From positions 11,385,501 through 11,449,500 of the forward strand of contig OY754335.1 of assembly GCA_963573305.1 (NCBI GenBank): a stretch of 64,000 nt of DNA. The letters are read 5' to 3'. Both the position numbers and the translations under genes were made by a program. Shown one piece after another: positions 11,372 to 22,577 of this stretch (position 1 is its first letter; every line of letters begins with the position of its first letter). Under the pieces are notes generated by a model. The model searched no databases. It saw only the letters and a program-made list of their open reading frames with translations, and was not told where the DNA came from. The stretch is from Pyrrhosoma nymphula. Its lineage: Eukaryota > Arthropoda > Insecta > Odonata > Coenagrionidae.

Positions 11372-11595
11372 CATCCTCTTCCAGTGCCACAAGTTCTACA
11401 GTAAACCTGGGCTCTCCTAAGCCAGAAAAAAGACAAGCCAACTCGCCGCTTCCACCTCCACCTTTAGTTCCCACTCTTGCTGTTCCTGAAGCAGATGATG
11501 AAGATGACATCAAAGTATTTGACCAGCCTGAAGTTGAGCTCAGGAATGAAAAACTTCCCCATACACCCCAAAACCTTGAGGAAATGTATGCCAAA
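11372..11595 (+). CDS. Second visible exon of the same gene
   Basis: The acceptor is CTTTGTTGCAG|CATCC after a T-rich tract and the donor is AAA|GTGAGT, a near-consensus site. The incoming phase 1 base joins CA to make Ala. After that, 74 codons read through without a stop: a Ser-rich start, a poly-Pro patch (PLPPPPLVP), an acidic stretch (EADDEDD) and the end LEEMYAK. The next exon opens with Val, making a MYAKV tyrosine box across the junction. A second MYAKV occurs at the protein's C terminus, which supports both the exon call and the splice join. Confidence 0.8.
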
Positions 11596-11769
11596 GTGAG
11601 TAAATGCTGTGATAAACTGAAAACTACTATATCAATGATTGCTTTTGTCTCTCTGTGTATTATATAAATGTAGCAAATACAGTGAAATATCTGGGAAGCA
11701 CATAACTTCAGACCCTTTATTGGGGAAACACATTTGGAACATTTTTTACTCTGCATTAAACAGATTAGA

Positions 11770-12120
11770 ATTCATCAAGTGAATAGTGGGAAGAATTTCT
11801 GATGAAAAATTGAAAGGGAGATGTTATTGCAGTCTTGTTAGGCCCCATCTAAAGTACCCTGCAAGCATTTGGGACCCAAAACCCCCAAGGTTAACAGAAT
11901 GGAATAAAATACAAAGGAGCATCACATGCTTAGGTAACAATTGCTATGAGCTAACAATGAGAGTAACAGAGTGGATGTAGGGCAAAGTTGGGAGACACTA
12001 GAAAATCGGATTCAGCACACAAAGCTTGGGTTACTTGAAAAATTCATCCTATTCGACCCCTACCAAATTTGTAGAACATTCAAAAGGGACAAATGAAGGG
12101 CAGTTATCTATTGAATAGAA
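11770..12120 (+). pseudogene. LINE reverse-transcriptase C-terminal relic
   Basis: The reading KLKGRCYCSLVRPHLKYPAS followed by IWDPKPPRLTEWNKIQRS resembles the conserved thumb region (SLVRPHLEY...VWDP...IE..QR) of non-LTR retrotransposon reverse transcriptases of the CR1/L2/jockey-like type. A continuation, WETLENRIQHTKLGLLEKF, appears after a stop. It is degraded, with no endonuclease domain or 5' part visible. Confidence 0.6.
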
Positions 12121-12266
12121 GGTTAAACAATTCTTTCTCCCTGCTCTCCATAAATGATTGCTACTAAAACAGTGCTGCACAATTCCATCAAAATATATCT
12201 CACTCTTTATCCCTCCCCTCTATCAATTCCTTTCCTTGGGTCTTTCATATATCTTTTTTACTGGTG

Positions 12267-12330
12267 TCCTAACACCCCTGGTACACAAAGACACACCCCT
12301 GGCACACAAAGACACACCTCTGGCACCCGG
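12267..12330. repeat. Short tandem repeat, about three 19-20 bp units
   Basis: ACACCCCTGGYACACAAAG-like units appear in a row, the third diverged. Confidence 0.7.
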
Positions 12331-12339
12331 AAAGATAAC

Positions 12340-12660
12340 ATAATTTAAATAAATAATAAAAAGAATAAATTGCAAAATAACAATAGGGAACTTGGGATGC
12401 TGAATTAGATTCAATATTTACGTAAGAGGAGTTATGAACAACGGGAAAAAATAAGCAGCCAACAAAAAGAAACTAGAGACGCTAAAGAAGGAAACAATAT
12501 TAACAATAGACAGAGAGTCGAGTTTGGGAAGATCGTAAGAGATTGCAGTGAGGCGAGAACGTGCAGAATCTGGTGATAAGTCAGCGGGAAAGTGGGCAAC
12601 CAAGATACTAAAGGTTCCTGAGGATTTTCCTGAGGATGGAACGTAGTCAGAGACATTTGT
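12340..12660. repeat. Dispersed repeat, copy B
   Basis: Diverged relative of 830-1130, same orientation. The homology may extend through about 12,840, where a GCGG/CCGTAACCGCAG region resembles part of the duplicated unit at 1133-1448. Confidence 0.45.
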
Positions 12661-13509
12661 GAGACTGCGGAAGAAGGGGAAAAGTTATTTAAGGAGGATG
12701 ACGCTGATACTTACGGAGGATGATGAAAGGCCCAACCAGCTACGATATTCCGTAGGAAGGGAGCCCATACCCGTAACCGCAGAAAAATATCCAGATCACG
12801 ATTAGTGAAACCAAAGTAGATAATAGAAAAGGTAATTGAAAGGATTCTTACGGACTCTAAATCGCACCAATCACATATAAGGGTGACCAAACTTCAAAAA
12901 GAAAGTCTGACCACCTTAATCAAATTGTTTGTCATTTGAAAGTCACGTTTTAACTTTATGAAACTAAAGATCAAAAGGTTGTAATTGTGAAATGGGCTCA
13001 ATAGTAATCATTAAGTAGTAAATCTTCAGATGTTGTTGTTTTTGAAAGGTTGAAATTTATTGATTTAATGTGTTAAGTGTTTTGTTTCAAATGGCATATG
13101 AAATGTTTTATTTTTCTTTGTTTATGTTTTAATTACCCTTGAATTCCTTTTGGTAAGCAGGTAAACGTTGAAATATTTTGCTTCCTAACTTGTGTGATTA
13201 CCACGGGTGAGGATTACATCATGGATGGTGTCCTAACCACCTCCCACCACTTGCTCCGGCAGCCAGTGTGTTTGGCAGGGGGTGCTATTTAGATTTTGTC
13301 TTTATATGGTATACTGAAATCAAATGAGTTATCTAGATATCTGTGGGGCATTTGGGTGGCAGGAGGAGGAGTTGATTGATAGGAGTTGTTTTGAAGGCAA
13401 CTGATGATATTATTTACTCATATCTACCATATTCTCTTCTAACTCTCATGTTACTTTTATCATTTTGTGTCTTATTAAAATCTGGTGACTTTTATTTCAT
13501 CATCTGTAG

Positions 13510-13645
13510 GTTATAAAGAAGAACAAAAGGAAGTCTGAAGGATCAGCGCTACCAAGTCTTCCAATTCCTGTTACCGGTAATGCTGATTCCACTCGCAAAA
13601 GTGTAGGATCATCAAGTTCTTCCCTGATAATTGCTGCAATAAATG
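13510..13645 (+). CDS. Third visible exon of the same gene
   Basis: The acceptor is CATCATCTGTAG|GTTATA and the donor is AATG|GTTAGTG (phase 1). The 45 codons begin VIKKNKRKSEG, a basic patch directly after the MYAK of the previous exon, then a Pro/Ser/Thr-rich segment ending SSSSSLIIAAING. The basic patch next to a tyrosine box recurs at the C terminus (MYAKVQKGKK), so the two halves look internally repeated. Phase and frame match both neighbouring exons. Function is unknown beyond being part of the tyrosine-motif protein. Confidence 0.75.
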
Positions 13646-13920
13646 GTTAGTGTTAAAATAAGTGCATGTAATTGTGGAAATAGTCAAAAGGCTTTTGCTT
13701 TAAATTTTCGATTTTTGAATGAAGAATTATTTCTTCAGGAAGAATGAGCAATTCACACGTGATGGATAAACCTCTCCTGGGATAATTTGATTGTCTTAGC
13801 AGTTATAATTTATGTTGGTATTTTACAAAACTTAGGTAAAGGTAGCGTCTATTCAACTTCTATTGTTTTAAATTAATCAATTGTAGCGATATTTTGTGGA
13901 AATTGAAGATAGAATTCATT

Positions 13921-14101
13921 TCACAAAAACACGGCACCAAATTCCACTAATTATTTTATTGCTGTCGACCGGTTCGACGACTAAAGTGTCATTTACAAGA
14001 CAAAACAATGTTTTGTTTTGTCTTGTAAATGGCACTTTAGTCGTCGAAACTGGTCGACAGCAATGAAATAATTAGTGGAATATTGTACCGTATTTTTGTG
14101 A
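13921..14101. repeat. Long inverted repeat of Penelope-like termini
   Basis: Nearly complete palindrome: the arms 13921-14008 and 14013-14101 pair with few mismatches around TTTT. Each arm contains a TCGAAACTGGTCGACAGC-like block (or its complement), which resembles the GAAAC...GGTC end of the hammerhead-like repeats seen near 33100 and 42100. It could extrude as a cruciform. Confidence 0.75.
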
Positions 14102-15212
14102 CAGTGAAATCTATTGTTTTCATCTGGTTGTAGCAGCCTACCAAAAAATGTGGCAAAATGACAATCCTTCATAATTTCATTCTCTTGCCATATGAAATGC
14201 ATGTGAGTCTGGTGTTTGGAAAAAGAAATTGACTTACATTTCAGCTTGTTTGTAGTTGTAAAATTTCATAATTACAAAGTTTTCCAATGTGTACTTTTTC
14301 ATGTACATTTTGCAAATTCATGCAGGTTAGAGAAAACAATTTGCTGTTGGGAAATTTCATTACAAGGGATTTAGGAATATGGCGGTTCTACTGTATTCTT
14401 GAACAATCACCATTGGAAGTCTGAGAGCATTCAAGAATGCTAGCACACACCGCCCTCATAACCTCTGAATGCATCATTTTCAAAGACCTTTGTAGACCAT
14501 TGTGCTTTCTGTTTTTATTGTGTTAGACTGAAGGGCCAAAGAATTTTCTTAGTGTCTTTAAAAAATGAAGTTTTGAGCTGCAGTGAAATGTACAACTTAC
14601 CTAGAGCGCCTTGTCAAACGTCTCTTTTTTCATGCTGCAGGGGTTGCAAAGTTTTCATCCGACCGTTTTCGTTACTCCGTCGTGCCGTGGTTTTGTGCAG
14701 CAAATATAAGTCCATGCATTTTAAGCAGTTCTGCATCATAACTGTTCAGTTACATTTGGGGGTGGTCCTTTTTAACATTAGAGTAAATCCCTGTTAGTTC
14801 GCACCCTCTTTAATTCGAAATATCAATTAATTAGAAGTTGTGTGCAGTCCCCGGCATACGGAATGGGAAATTGCGTACTTTATGGGACGGATAAATCGAA
14901 ATACGCTTATTATGTAACTTGAAGTCGAATTTTGTCCCATGATCCTCAACTCATTGTTTATTTCGAAGCGATTCACTGGGACAGCGCACTTCGATGGTTA
15001 GTCGCTATCGGCGTAAAAAAAGGTAAATTCTGAACTTAAAGCTTTTGTATGAAATTCCACCGGAGCTCCATAGAGTCATGTAATATATGGTTTTCCTCCT
15101 TGTTTATTTGACTTAAAAATGCATTCATTGAAAAGTGATTAAATGTTAAACGTTTAGCTTCTACGGTCGAAAGAGTGAAGAAAAACACGCGAAAAACTAT
15201 GAGAATAGCGAA

Positions 15213-15611
15213 ACGGTCGTCTTCTTCATTTCGTCACGGCCAAAATATTTGATTGGTGCACTTCATTATTTTTTTGTGAAGTGAACGACATCTCCGCATT
15301 ATAAATGTTATTTTAAAATTAAATATTACCCATTCTTTGATTTTTAAATAAGAAAAAGAATATCAGCTTTTCCTTACATGAAAAGTTTTGCAATATTTTT
15401 TCCGTAAAGCATACGAAAATTTGAAATAAACATACTTTTCTACATCTCGGAAATTGAAATCTAGCTTTTAGCCATTTCAAAAGTCAAAGAATTGGTAAAA
15501 TTTAATTTTATAATAATATTTGTCATGCGGAGATTTCATTCTCTACACAAAAAATTAATGAAGTGCACCAATCAAATATTTTGGCCGTGACGAAATGAAG
15601 AAGATGACCGT
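15213..15611. mobile_element. Foldback MITE, about 400 bp
   Basis: The left arm begins ACGGTCGTCTTCTTCATTTC and its complement closes the element at 15611. The first 55 bp or so are almost perfect, and homology between arms continues to about 110 bp through the CTCCGCAT region. The AT-rich loop has no coding potential. Confidence 0.85.
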
Positions 15612-15906
15612 TTTGCCAGAATCTGAATTGTAGAATCGCCAGGCATGGTGGAGTAGTATTTTTCGGATGGTGCAATATCCTTTAACCATTTTCCCTGCAT
15701 GAGCACTTTCATCGTTTGGTAGCCACTCCTCCCATCTCGCTTTGCGTGCTTCCCCAGATTCTTTTGTTTGCCCCGAATCGCTGACGAGCCATGGTTCTCA
15801 GCTTTGTTTACGCTTTTCCCATCTACTCTTGTCCCATCTCCCCAAAGTCAAATATGAATCACGAGGTAAGGAAGGCAGAAGCTATAGGGATTATCCATTT
15901 CGGATT

Positions 15907-16879
15907 AGTACCGTAAAATGGGGTGACTTCGGCCATTTTTGACAGTTTTTTAGTTATTTCTTCGACTGTACTGGCTCCTTCTTCTGACAAAAATTAAATT
16001 GGTAACATGGAAACCTTAGGATTTCAAATCATGTTTAAATTTTTGTAACAAAGCAAACATAACTTATAAAAAAAATAATTTACCGCGGCCGAAGTTGGGG
16101 CCCATTAGATGGGGTAACGTTGGCCATTACAAATTTTCCTCATGAATTGTCAATAACATCGTATTTTTATCAAATTTATTCTTAGTTTCTTAACTTACCT
16201 CTCGCAGATGTAAGTTTTATACACCTTGAATTTATAAAAATTAAAAATTAAAATAATTAAGTTATAAAGATTCATTATTTTAAATAATTCCGTGTATAAG
16301 TTTCCAATGTTTGTTTCATAGTATTTCACCTATTTTGCAAACAAAATTTTGCTTTATTCTTAACGTATCATTAAGACGTATCATCATCCAATGCGTGCTG
16401 AAGACTATTTTCGTCATAACGCAGGTATTGACACCCACCGCGGGCTTTCTGGTAGTTCCTGGGCATGGCCGAAGTCACCCCACAGTATTTTGATTATTAC
16501 TCTAGAAAGTAATATTATTCCAAGTTGAATCTGAAAAAAGTAACTAGACTTACATTCTGATAGTCAACAACATAATGAAATAATAAGTCAATTTTCATTT
16601 ACCTGATGTAAGCGATTACGATCCTAGGCTGAGGTTTTTACGGCTTCTCAATAGAACACACGAATTTCGTCTGACCCTCCGAGTACGATGGTATCATAAG
16701 AACTGAGTAAAGTAAGCATGGACTGCTTGTAATCTCCTCCAACAATGTTAGACAAGTCGAGAACGAAATGCTGGTTCGTACATTTTAATGCATTGTGTAA
16801 CAAAGTTTCAATTTGTGAAGCGGTGCGCGCGTGGCCGAAGTCACCCAATATGGCCGAAGTCACCCCATTCTACGGTACT
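15907..16879. mobile_element. Non-autonomous DNA element with GGCCGAAGTCACCCC repeats
   Basis: The ends are AGTACCGTAAAATGGGGTGA and the complement of ATTCTACGGTACT. GGCCGAAGT-type motifs occur near 15925 (inverted), 16084, 16467, 16833 and 16851. The internal repeats resemble subterminal transposase-binding sites. Length is about 970 bp with no transposase. Confidence 0.7.
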
Positions 16880-17998
16880 TTGCCACACTTTAAAGTGTGG
16901 AATAGTACTAAGTGTTTTTTTATTCAAAATGGATATCTATCACTTCCACAAAGTCAAGCCTTAAACAATAAAACTCATGTAGGGACTACTTCTGGGTGGT
17001 GTCTGTCTGACACTGCATTCGCGATTTTTTTTTGGGTTCCCTCGAGCGTCTTTCGGAGGGCTAAGGGATTCTGGGTTCGTTGCTGACCTTGACGTGATGC
17101 TCCACCCCTACCCTTCTCTCCCCTCTCCCAAGCCCCTCCCCTATTTGAAGCCACCTGAGAATTTAGGGTGTGGATAAGCGATGAGTGAAATGTGATACTT
17201 TTGGTTCATGGTCGTAACTGATAAGGGACTTCTGACAGGCAAGGATGATGATGCAGCAGTTCTTCATCTTTGAAAAGTCTTGGGGGAAATAGGCAGACAG
17301 CAGACCCATAAATTTAAAGGTCTACGGCGAAAATTTTGATGACCTGGATAAATGCACCTTATGTGATATTACTGGACACATGCCCATTTCATTGAAATCT
17401 TTCATTTTGTTTTTATTTTCCACGTGATCGCGTCTGATAGTGCATACTTCCCTAACTTACACTTGAATCTGATAAACGTGAAGAATTTCTCCCATTAACT
17501 CCTCATTTTAGTGCATATTCTTTGCCTTTTTATAAAAAAATATAGCAGTACAGCGATTATCTCGGAAAATACGGGATCTTTTTCGTTAATTTTTGGAAAG
17601 TACGTTTAGTTCGAACCCGGATAATTCGAAGTCTAATTTTTTTGGTCCCTTGAATTTCGAATTAACGAGGTTTTGCAGTAATAGAGGAGTTATTTGGTTC
17701 TAAACATGGATTCAATTTTTTATAACTGTGCTGAGAGACAGGAATAGATGTTTATTTAACCAGATGTTAGAACAAAAGTGAGGTTTTAGCCTCCTCATCA
17801 CGTCATTGCATTCGAAATTCAGCCTTTAGATTAACTTATTTGGAAGTCACAAATAATAAATGCCATTGTGAAACTTAAAGCTGCTTAATTTTATATCTCA
17901 TTTAAAACCAAATTATTAGATTTGTGTAGGAGGAAAATGCCAGAGCCAATAATGGGTTCATAAATTTGCAAGAAAATTAATAATGGATTAAGGGGAAG

Positions 17999-18364
17999 GG
18001 CCTAGCCACGTTGAAACACCAGTTCCCGTCAGAACACCTAAGTTAAGCAATGTTGGACCAGGACGGTGGTTGGATGTGACCCTCTTCCATACCTCGACCA
18101 GGCGTGGATGGAGAGGCGATACTCCCTCCAGGCCACCAGGAGGCCGGAGGGAGATATACCCAGACCGGGAAGGTTAGAGGGAGGACACCCTCTATACCTG
18201 GAACTGGGGAGGCAGGGGGAGGCCACTCCTCCATACCTCTACCGTGGTGCTCTTGTCCCCTGTCTGCAAGTGGCAGACAGGTTAAATGTGGGATGGCACA
18301 ATGGACCAAGAAAGGTCTAAGTGCCTGGGCTCCTGTCGCCAAACAATCAATCAATAAAACAATG
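17999..18364 (+). mobile_element. 5S rRNA-derived SINE, copy 1
   Basis: The first 85 bases follow the 5S rRNA plan (CTAGCCACGTTGAAA..., AGTTAAGCAATGTTGG, GGTTGGATGTGACC), including the internal control-region blocks used by RNA polymerase III. A unique body with a CTCCCTCC/GGAGGGAG dyad follows, then a CAATCAATCAATAAAA tail. The 5S part is too diverged and its 3' half is replaced, so it is not a functional 5S gene. Confidence 0.75.
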
Positions 18365-20911
18365 TATTAGGATTTGTTTTGCACATGTGTTGGTATTGAA
18401 AAGGAACATTTGTAATTTGGTGAAAGCAGGATTCGGGATTCAGATTTGATAAATTTTGGATTCCACCCATCACTAACTTTTACTATCCAAAAAGCTTTGG
18501 AAAACAAAATATTTTTGAAATTTCTATAATCAATACAGGATAAAATCATTTTGACGATTTCTTAGAGAATCGTCAACAAAAAGTTTTGTTGTTTGAGGTA
18601 GGATTTGTAGTGCTCAAATTGGTTAAGATAGTGAGGAAAATCTCATCTTCACCAGGGACTCTTTTTACTCTGTTAATTTTCCTAATTCGGTCCATCTTTG
18701 AGTTATTTGACTTTTTATTGATATTTGTTTTGGGAGATACCTATTGTCATACTGTTTACTTTGCTGTTGTGTCACAATTGCATAGGATCTCTCCAAAAAC
18801 AAATTATTTAAATAAATAAATTAATTAATAACTCTGTTGTCTGTTTTGACAACTACTAACTACAACCCCTCTCGTTTGATATGATGAGTTACGAAGGGAG
18901 TGTGATCCCGAGCAATGCCACGTGGTAATTCCACTAGTAAGTAAATATTTATGCTTCTAGATATGAATGCAAATAGCATTTTAAAAAGTACAAATGAGGA
19001 TGCTCTTACACAGACACTAAGTGTATATGAAATAAAACTTCTACCAAAAAGGTAAAACTAATTCATTACATACTTATATTCTCTAAAGGAGGAAATTTTG
19101 TTAATATCACTGTTGGATATGATTTTAATCACTTACACTCGTTGATTTCAATGGGTTTGATTTTGTAAATAATAAAACATCCGAAGTTGTCTGGAATTTG
19201 GCTGTGTCAGTCCGGAAAATTAGTTCTTTGTCGCAGGAGGGTATACTTCCCAAGCCTTGATGCTTCATCTTACTGCTAAACTCTAACATTGGATCATTCT
19301 CGCTAAAACTGTCGAAAGCTGTCATTATTTACGGTCCAGCCTATCAACGAGAACTTTTCTTGTGAACAGTTTTTCTTTATTTCTATGAAAATATAAAAAC
19401 TAAGAAGATTAAAGGCTAACAATAATGTCAAGCTGCATCAAGTGAGAGCAACTTTGTTAGTACTTGTTACTAGTTCGCCTCAAGGGAAAGTGAAGAAATT
19501 TAGGTGGGCGGTATGCCTCAGTTCCACTGAGTGACACACTTTTGCTATAACAAATTTTTGCCAACAGAGATTGCGCCAAACGAGGCATGTCTGTATATTT
19601 TTTGTGGGGTATATGAAGCAATATGACATTAATTAATTAATAAAAATTTGGATTAAGCCTTTGGATTTTCTTGGCTAAATGTTTTAAATTATTATGTATT
19701 TTTAGTATATTTTTTAAAATAGTGATTTTAACACCCCAGATAGCAAATGTTAAGTTATCAGTTTTTGGTAGGCTACAGCAGAGGCTGATTGTGCCTCTAT
19801 AAACTTAAGAGACTTGAAATTGATTTTTGTTTCAAGTTGTAAGGAAATATATTGAGATCAGGATTTTTTTTACTGGCATATCCTAGGGATTTTGTTCTGC
19901 ACTCACAATCACCACCATCCTGTGCATGCCATAATTATTTTTTGTACAATGTAAATTTATTGTGTTACAACTCATTGCTCATGAAATAAGAAACATGATT
20001 AACCAGGTTTGTCCTTCCACCTTAGTCAAATTGCGGTCATTTAAGGTTGAGCACCATATCACCCCAAAATTGTGGAAAAACCCAGATGAAACACTTTTGT
20101 GTAAGTTGTTGTTATTGTTCAAATTCAAAATTTAAGTTTATTCAGCATAAGATTTTTTTGGATTGGAAACAGTTAAATTGGCTTGTTATCATTGCTTCAT
20201 TTTGAATAATTTGGTTTTGAATGTTTATATCATCTGACATGACATCTGAATGCATCTCGTTCCATACTTTACATATGTGCTTAGCATTAATGGTTTAATT
20301 TTAAGCATATGCTTTAGCATAATGTCACACATTTGAAGAGATTGGTGGTTTTTATTTTATGTGTACTGATTATCATTTTGCATGGACTTTGGTATGTATG
20401 TATAAATGTCAAAATGATTTCAAAGAAGAGGCATGATTATAAAGAACGTGTTTTTGTATGAGGTTATGTGAATAATTTTGGATTCAAAAGTTGAGCACAT
20501 GTAAGTAATATGTTTTTTGGAGGAGGTATTACTTTGGTAGTTTAATGAAAGCTTTGAATGTATGTTAGTAGAATAATAAATGATCAGAATAATTAATTAA
20601 AGGTAATTCATTTATATTTGAAAAACATATTCTTAAAAATTTTTAGTTGATTTTAAATATTAAGCCATGGCTTCACCCCAGCTAATATTAAGTGTCATAT
20701 TGCATATATCAAAACAATAGTTTCCATTAAAAATGGTAAGGCAAACTAAGGAGTTACTTTATATGTATAATGATTGTGTAACAGGATCAGTTAATAATTT
20801 TCATGATCTTTTTTTAGTATACTGCGAACTACCTGCAGTGTGACTTTTACTTTCTCCCTTGCAAATGCGCATAAGAGCAAAAATTCTACATAGGAAAATA
20901 TTATTTAACTT

Positions 20912-20990
20912 TTACTAGGACTCAAACCCAGGTTCCTTGATATCCCACCAAGTGCTTCAGCCAGTTATGCTACCGAGGATTCCTACTTCC
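20912..20990 (-). mobile_element. tRNA-derived SINE head
   Basis: On the minus strand TAGCATAACTGGCTGAAGCA resembles an A box and GGGTTTGAGTCC a B box, with tRNA-like spacing. The cloverleaf is incomplete, so it is read as a SINE rather than a tRNA gene. Confidence 0.6.
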
Positions 20991-22244
20991 TTGGAGACTT
21001 TTAGTGTGCTTTAAAGGAGCTAGATGTATCCTGACTGCTGGGCAAATAATGCTAGAGAGCAGTCAAAGCATGTGCATTGCGTTGCTGTCCACGAGGTTGA
21101 AGTCAAACTTGGAACACAAAAGTGTTTGCTCTGGACAGATTTTTTATCAATTCTCTTGGTTAATGCTAGTATAGTGGATGAAATACTCCACCTTATGTCC
21201 TTATTATTAAACCGAATTTGATAATACTCCTTAGTTGAGAACTGTTTCACCTTCTCTAGTTTATTCCCTCCATCTTGATATTTTATCTATCCTTCTTGCC
21301 TCTGTATAATCTTATTTTAGTAGCAGTACATTTGTATTTTGAAATTCCTTCATTTCTTACATGTTCACTGTACATTTCAGTTCCCTTCAGTCTTATGTTT
21401 GTAATTGGCTCTGGGGTAGCCATTGATCTTATCTATCATGCTTTTGTTAATCACAGTAATTTTCAGGAGCATCTTGTGGTTTGCCAGAAGTGATGTTTTC
21501 AGATATGCGTTGTTTGAACTGCATAGCAGTTTCTATGCTCTCAGTACCTTTTGCTTAGGATAAAATTTAACTTCTACATATTTTTCTCCATCCTTTATGA
21601 TGTATTCATAAAACTTTTTCTATGCACATATTTTTAATTTTTCTTTTTCCTCGCTAATAATTTTTCATAGAATTTTGAATAACTTACCTTTCTAAAATAA
21701 AAGGGATAATTTCTTCTCTACTACATATTTCCTATGGAAAGAGGCATGTCACATAGTCAGTGCAAGAACTGAATTTTATTTTGCGGAAGCAAGTTATGCT
21801 TGACAATTTTTTTAATGAATGGCATAGAATTATTTTACTTTGACCTTTTGGAAAATATATCTTGAGAAAATGGAGCATCAGAATGAGTATTTTGATATCA
21901 TACTTTGTTGAAAGTCAGCATGATTCCTCCAGGTATGTTGATTGAGCCACCATTTTGGGCAATAGAGCTTGAGGTATCAATCATGATAATGCTGTGCATA
22001 TATTCAACATGTAATGTGTCATTTTTTTAAAATGCATATAACTATCTCATAGATTTATGTGTGGGATCGGTGAGGAATATTTCATGTTATTTGCTCAGGA
22101 AAGGCAAACAGATATTCGTTGATATGGAATTTTATTTTTTAAAGGCCTACAGCTTCTAAAGGCATAGTAAGAAATTAAAATAGAATTTTTATAGTTGCTG
22201 AACATACATATGTGGTGGACAATCCATGTCTGATTAAAAGTTGA

Positions 22245-22577
22245 TACAGGCAGTCCCCGAGTTACGTAAGCCTCGACTTACATTAATACCTACTTACGTA
22301 AGTGGCAACCTTACCCAAGAAAGACTAGAATTACGAAAGTTACGGATTTGGAAGGATAGTTGCCTACGTTCAAGGAGCACATGTGCCGTAACGTTAGTAA
22401 GAGCTGGCCTTCCCCGTATTTCTCCTAATCGACTGTAATATTGAGAGCACGGACTCAGTTACGGAGTAATTTTCGACTCCTTTCTTTTCGACTTCCGTAA
22501 ATTTTGACTTACGTAAATTTTGACTTACGCCGCTAGTGTCGGAACGCACCTATTACGTAACTCGGGGACTGACTGTA
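22245..22577. mobile_element. Pogo-like MITE, 332 bp
   Basis: The ends are CAGGCAGTCCCCGAGTTACG and, on the minus strand, CAGTCAGTCCCCGAGTTACG, flanked by TA on both sides. The interior repeats short TTACGTAA and CGACTTACGTA blocks. There is no open frame of note. Confidence 0.85.

Larger units (their letters stand above)
11596..13509 (+). other. Intron 2 (1.9 kb)
   Basis: Bounded by GTGAGT and CTGTAG. It carries a LINE reverse-transcriptase relic, a short array of 19-20 bp units, and a diverged copy of the dispersed repeat also found in intron 1. The remainder (about 12900-13500) is ordinary AT-rich intron. Confidence 0.7.
14781..17678 (+). mobile_element. Possible pogo-like element with nested insertions
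   Basis: The left end is GAGTAAATCCCTGTTAGTTC after TA. The right end, on the minus strand, is CTGCAAAACCTCGTTAATTC, followed by TA on the plus strand. The ends agree at about two thirds of positions and have the usual Tigger look. Two other elements sit inside (15213-15611 and 15907-16879). No transposase was recognised. Confidence 0.4.

Noticed and set aside
14340..14392. Solo pogo-type end (GGCGGTTCTACTGTA)
   Set aside because: No partner terminus or body could be linked to it, so it is not listed as an element.
17999..18110. 5S rRNA gene
   Set aside because: Only the first 85 bases resemble 5S and the 3' half is replaced by a SINE body and tail.
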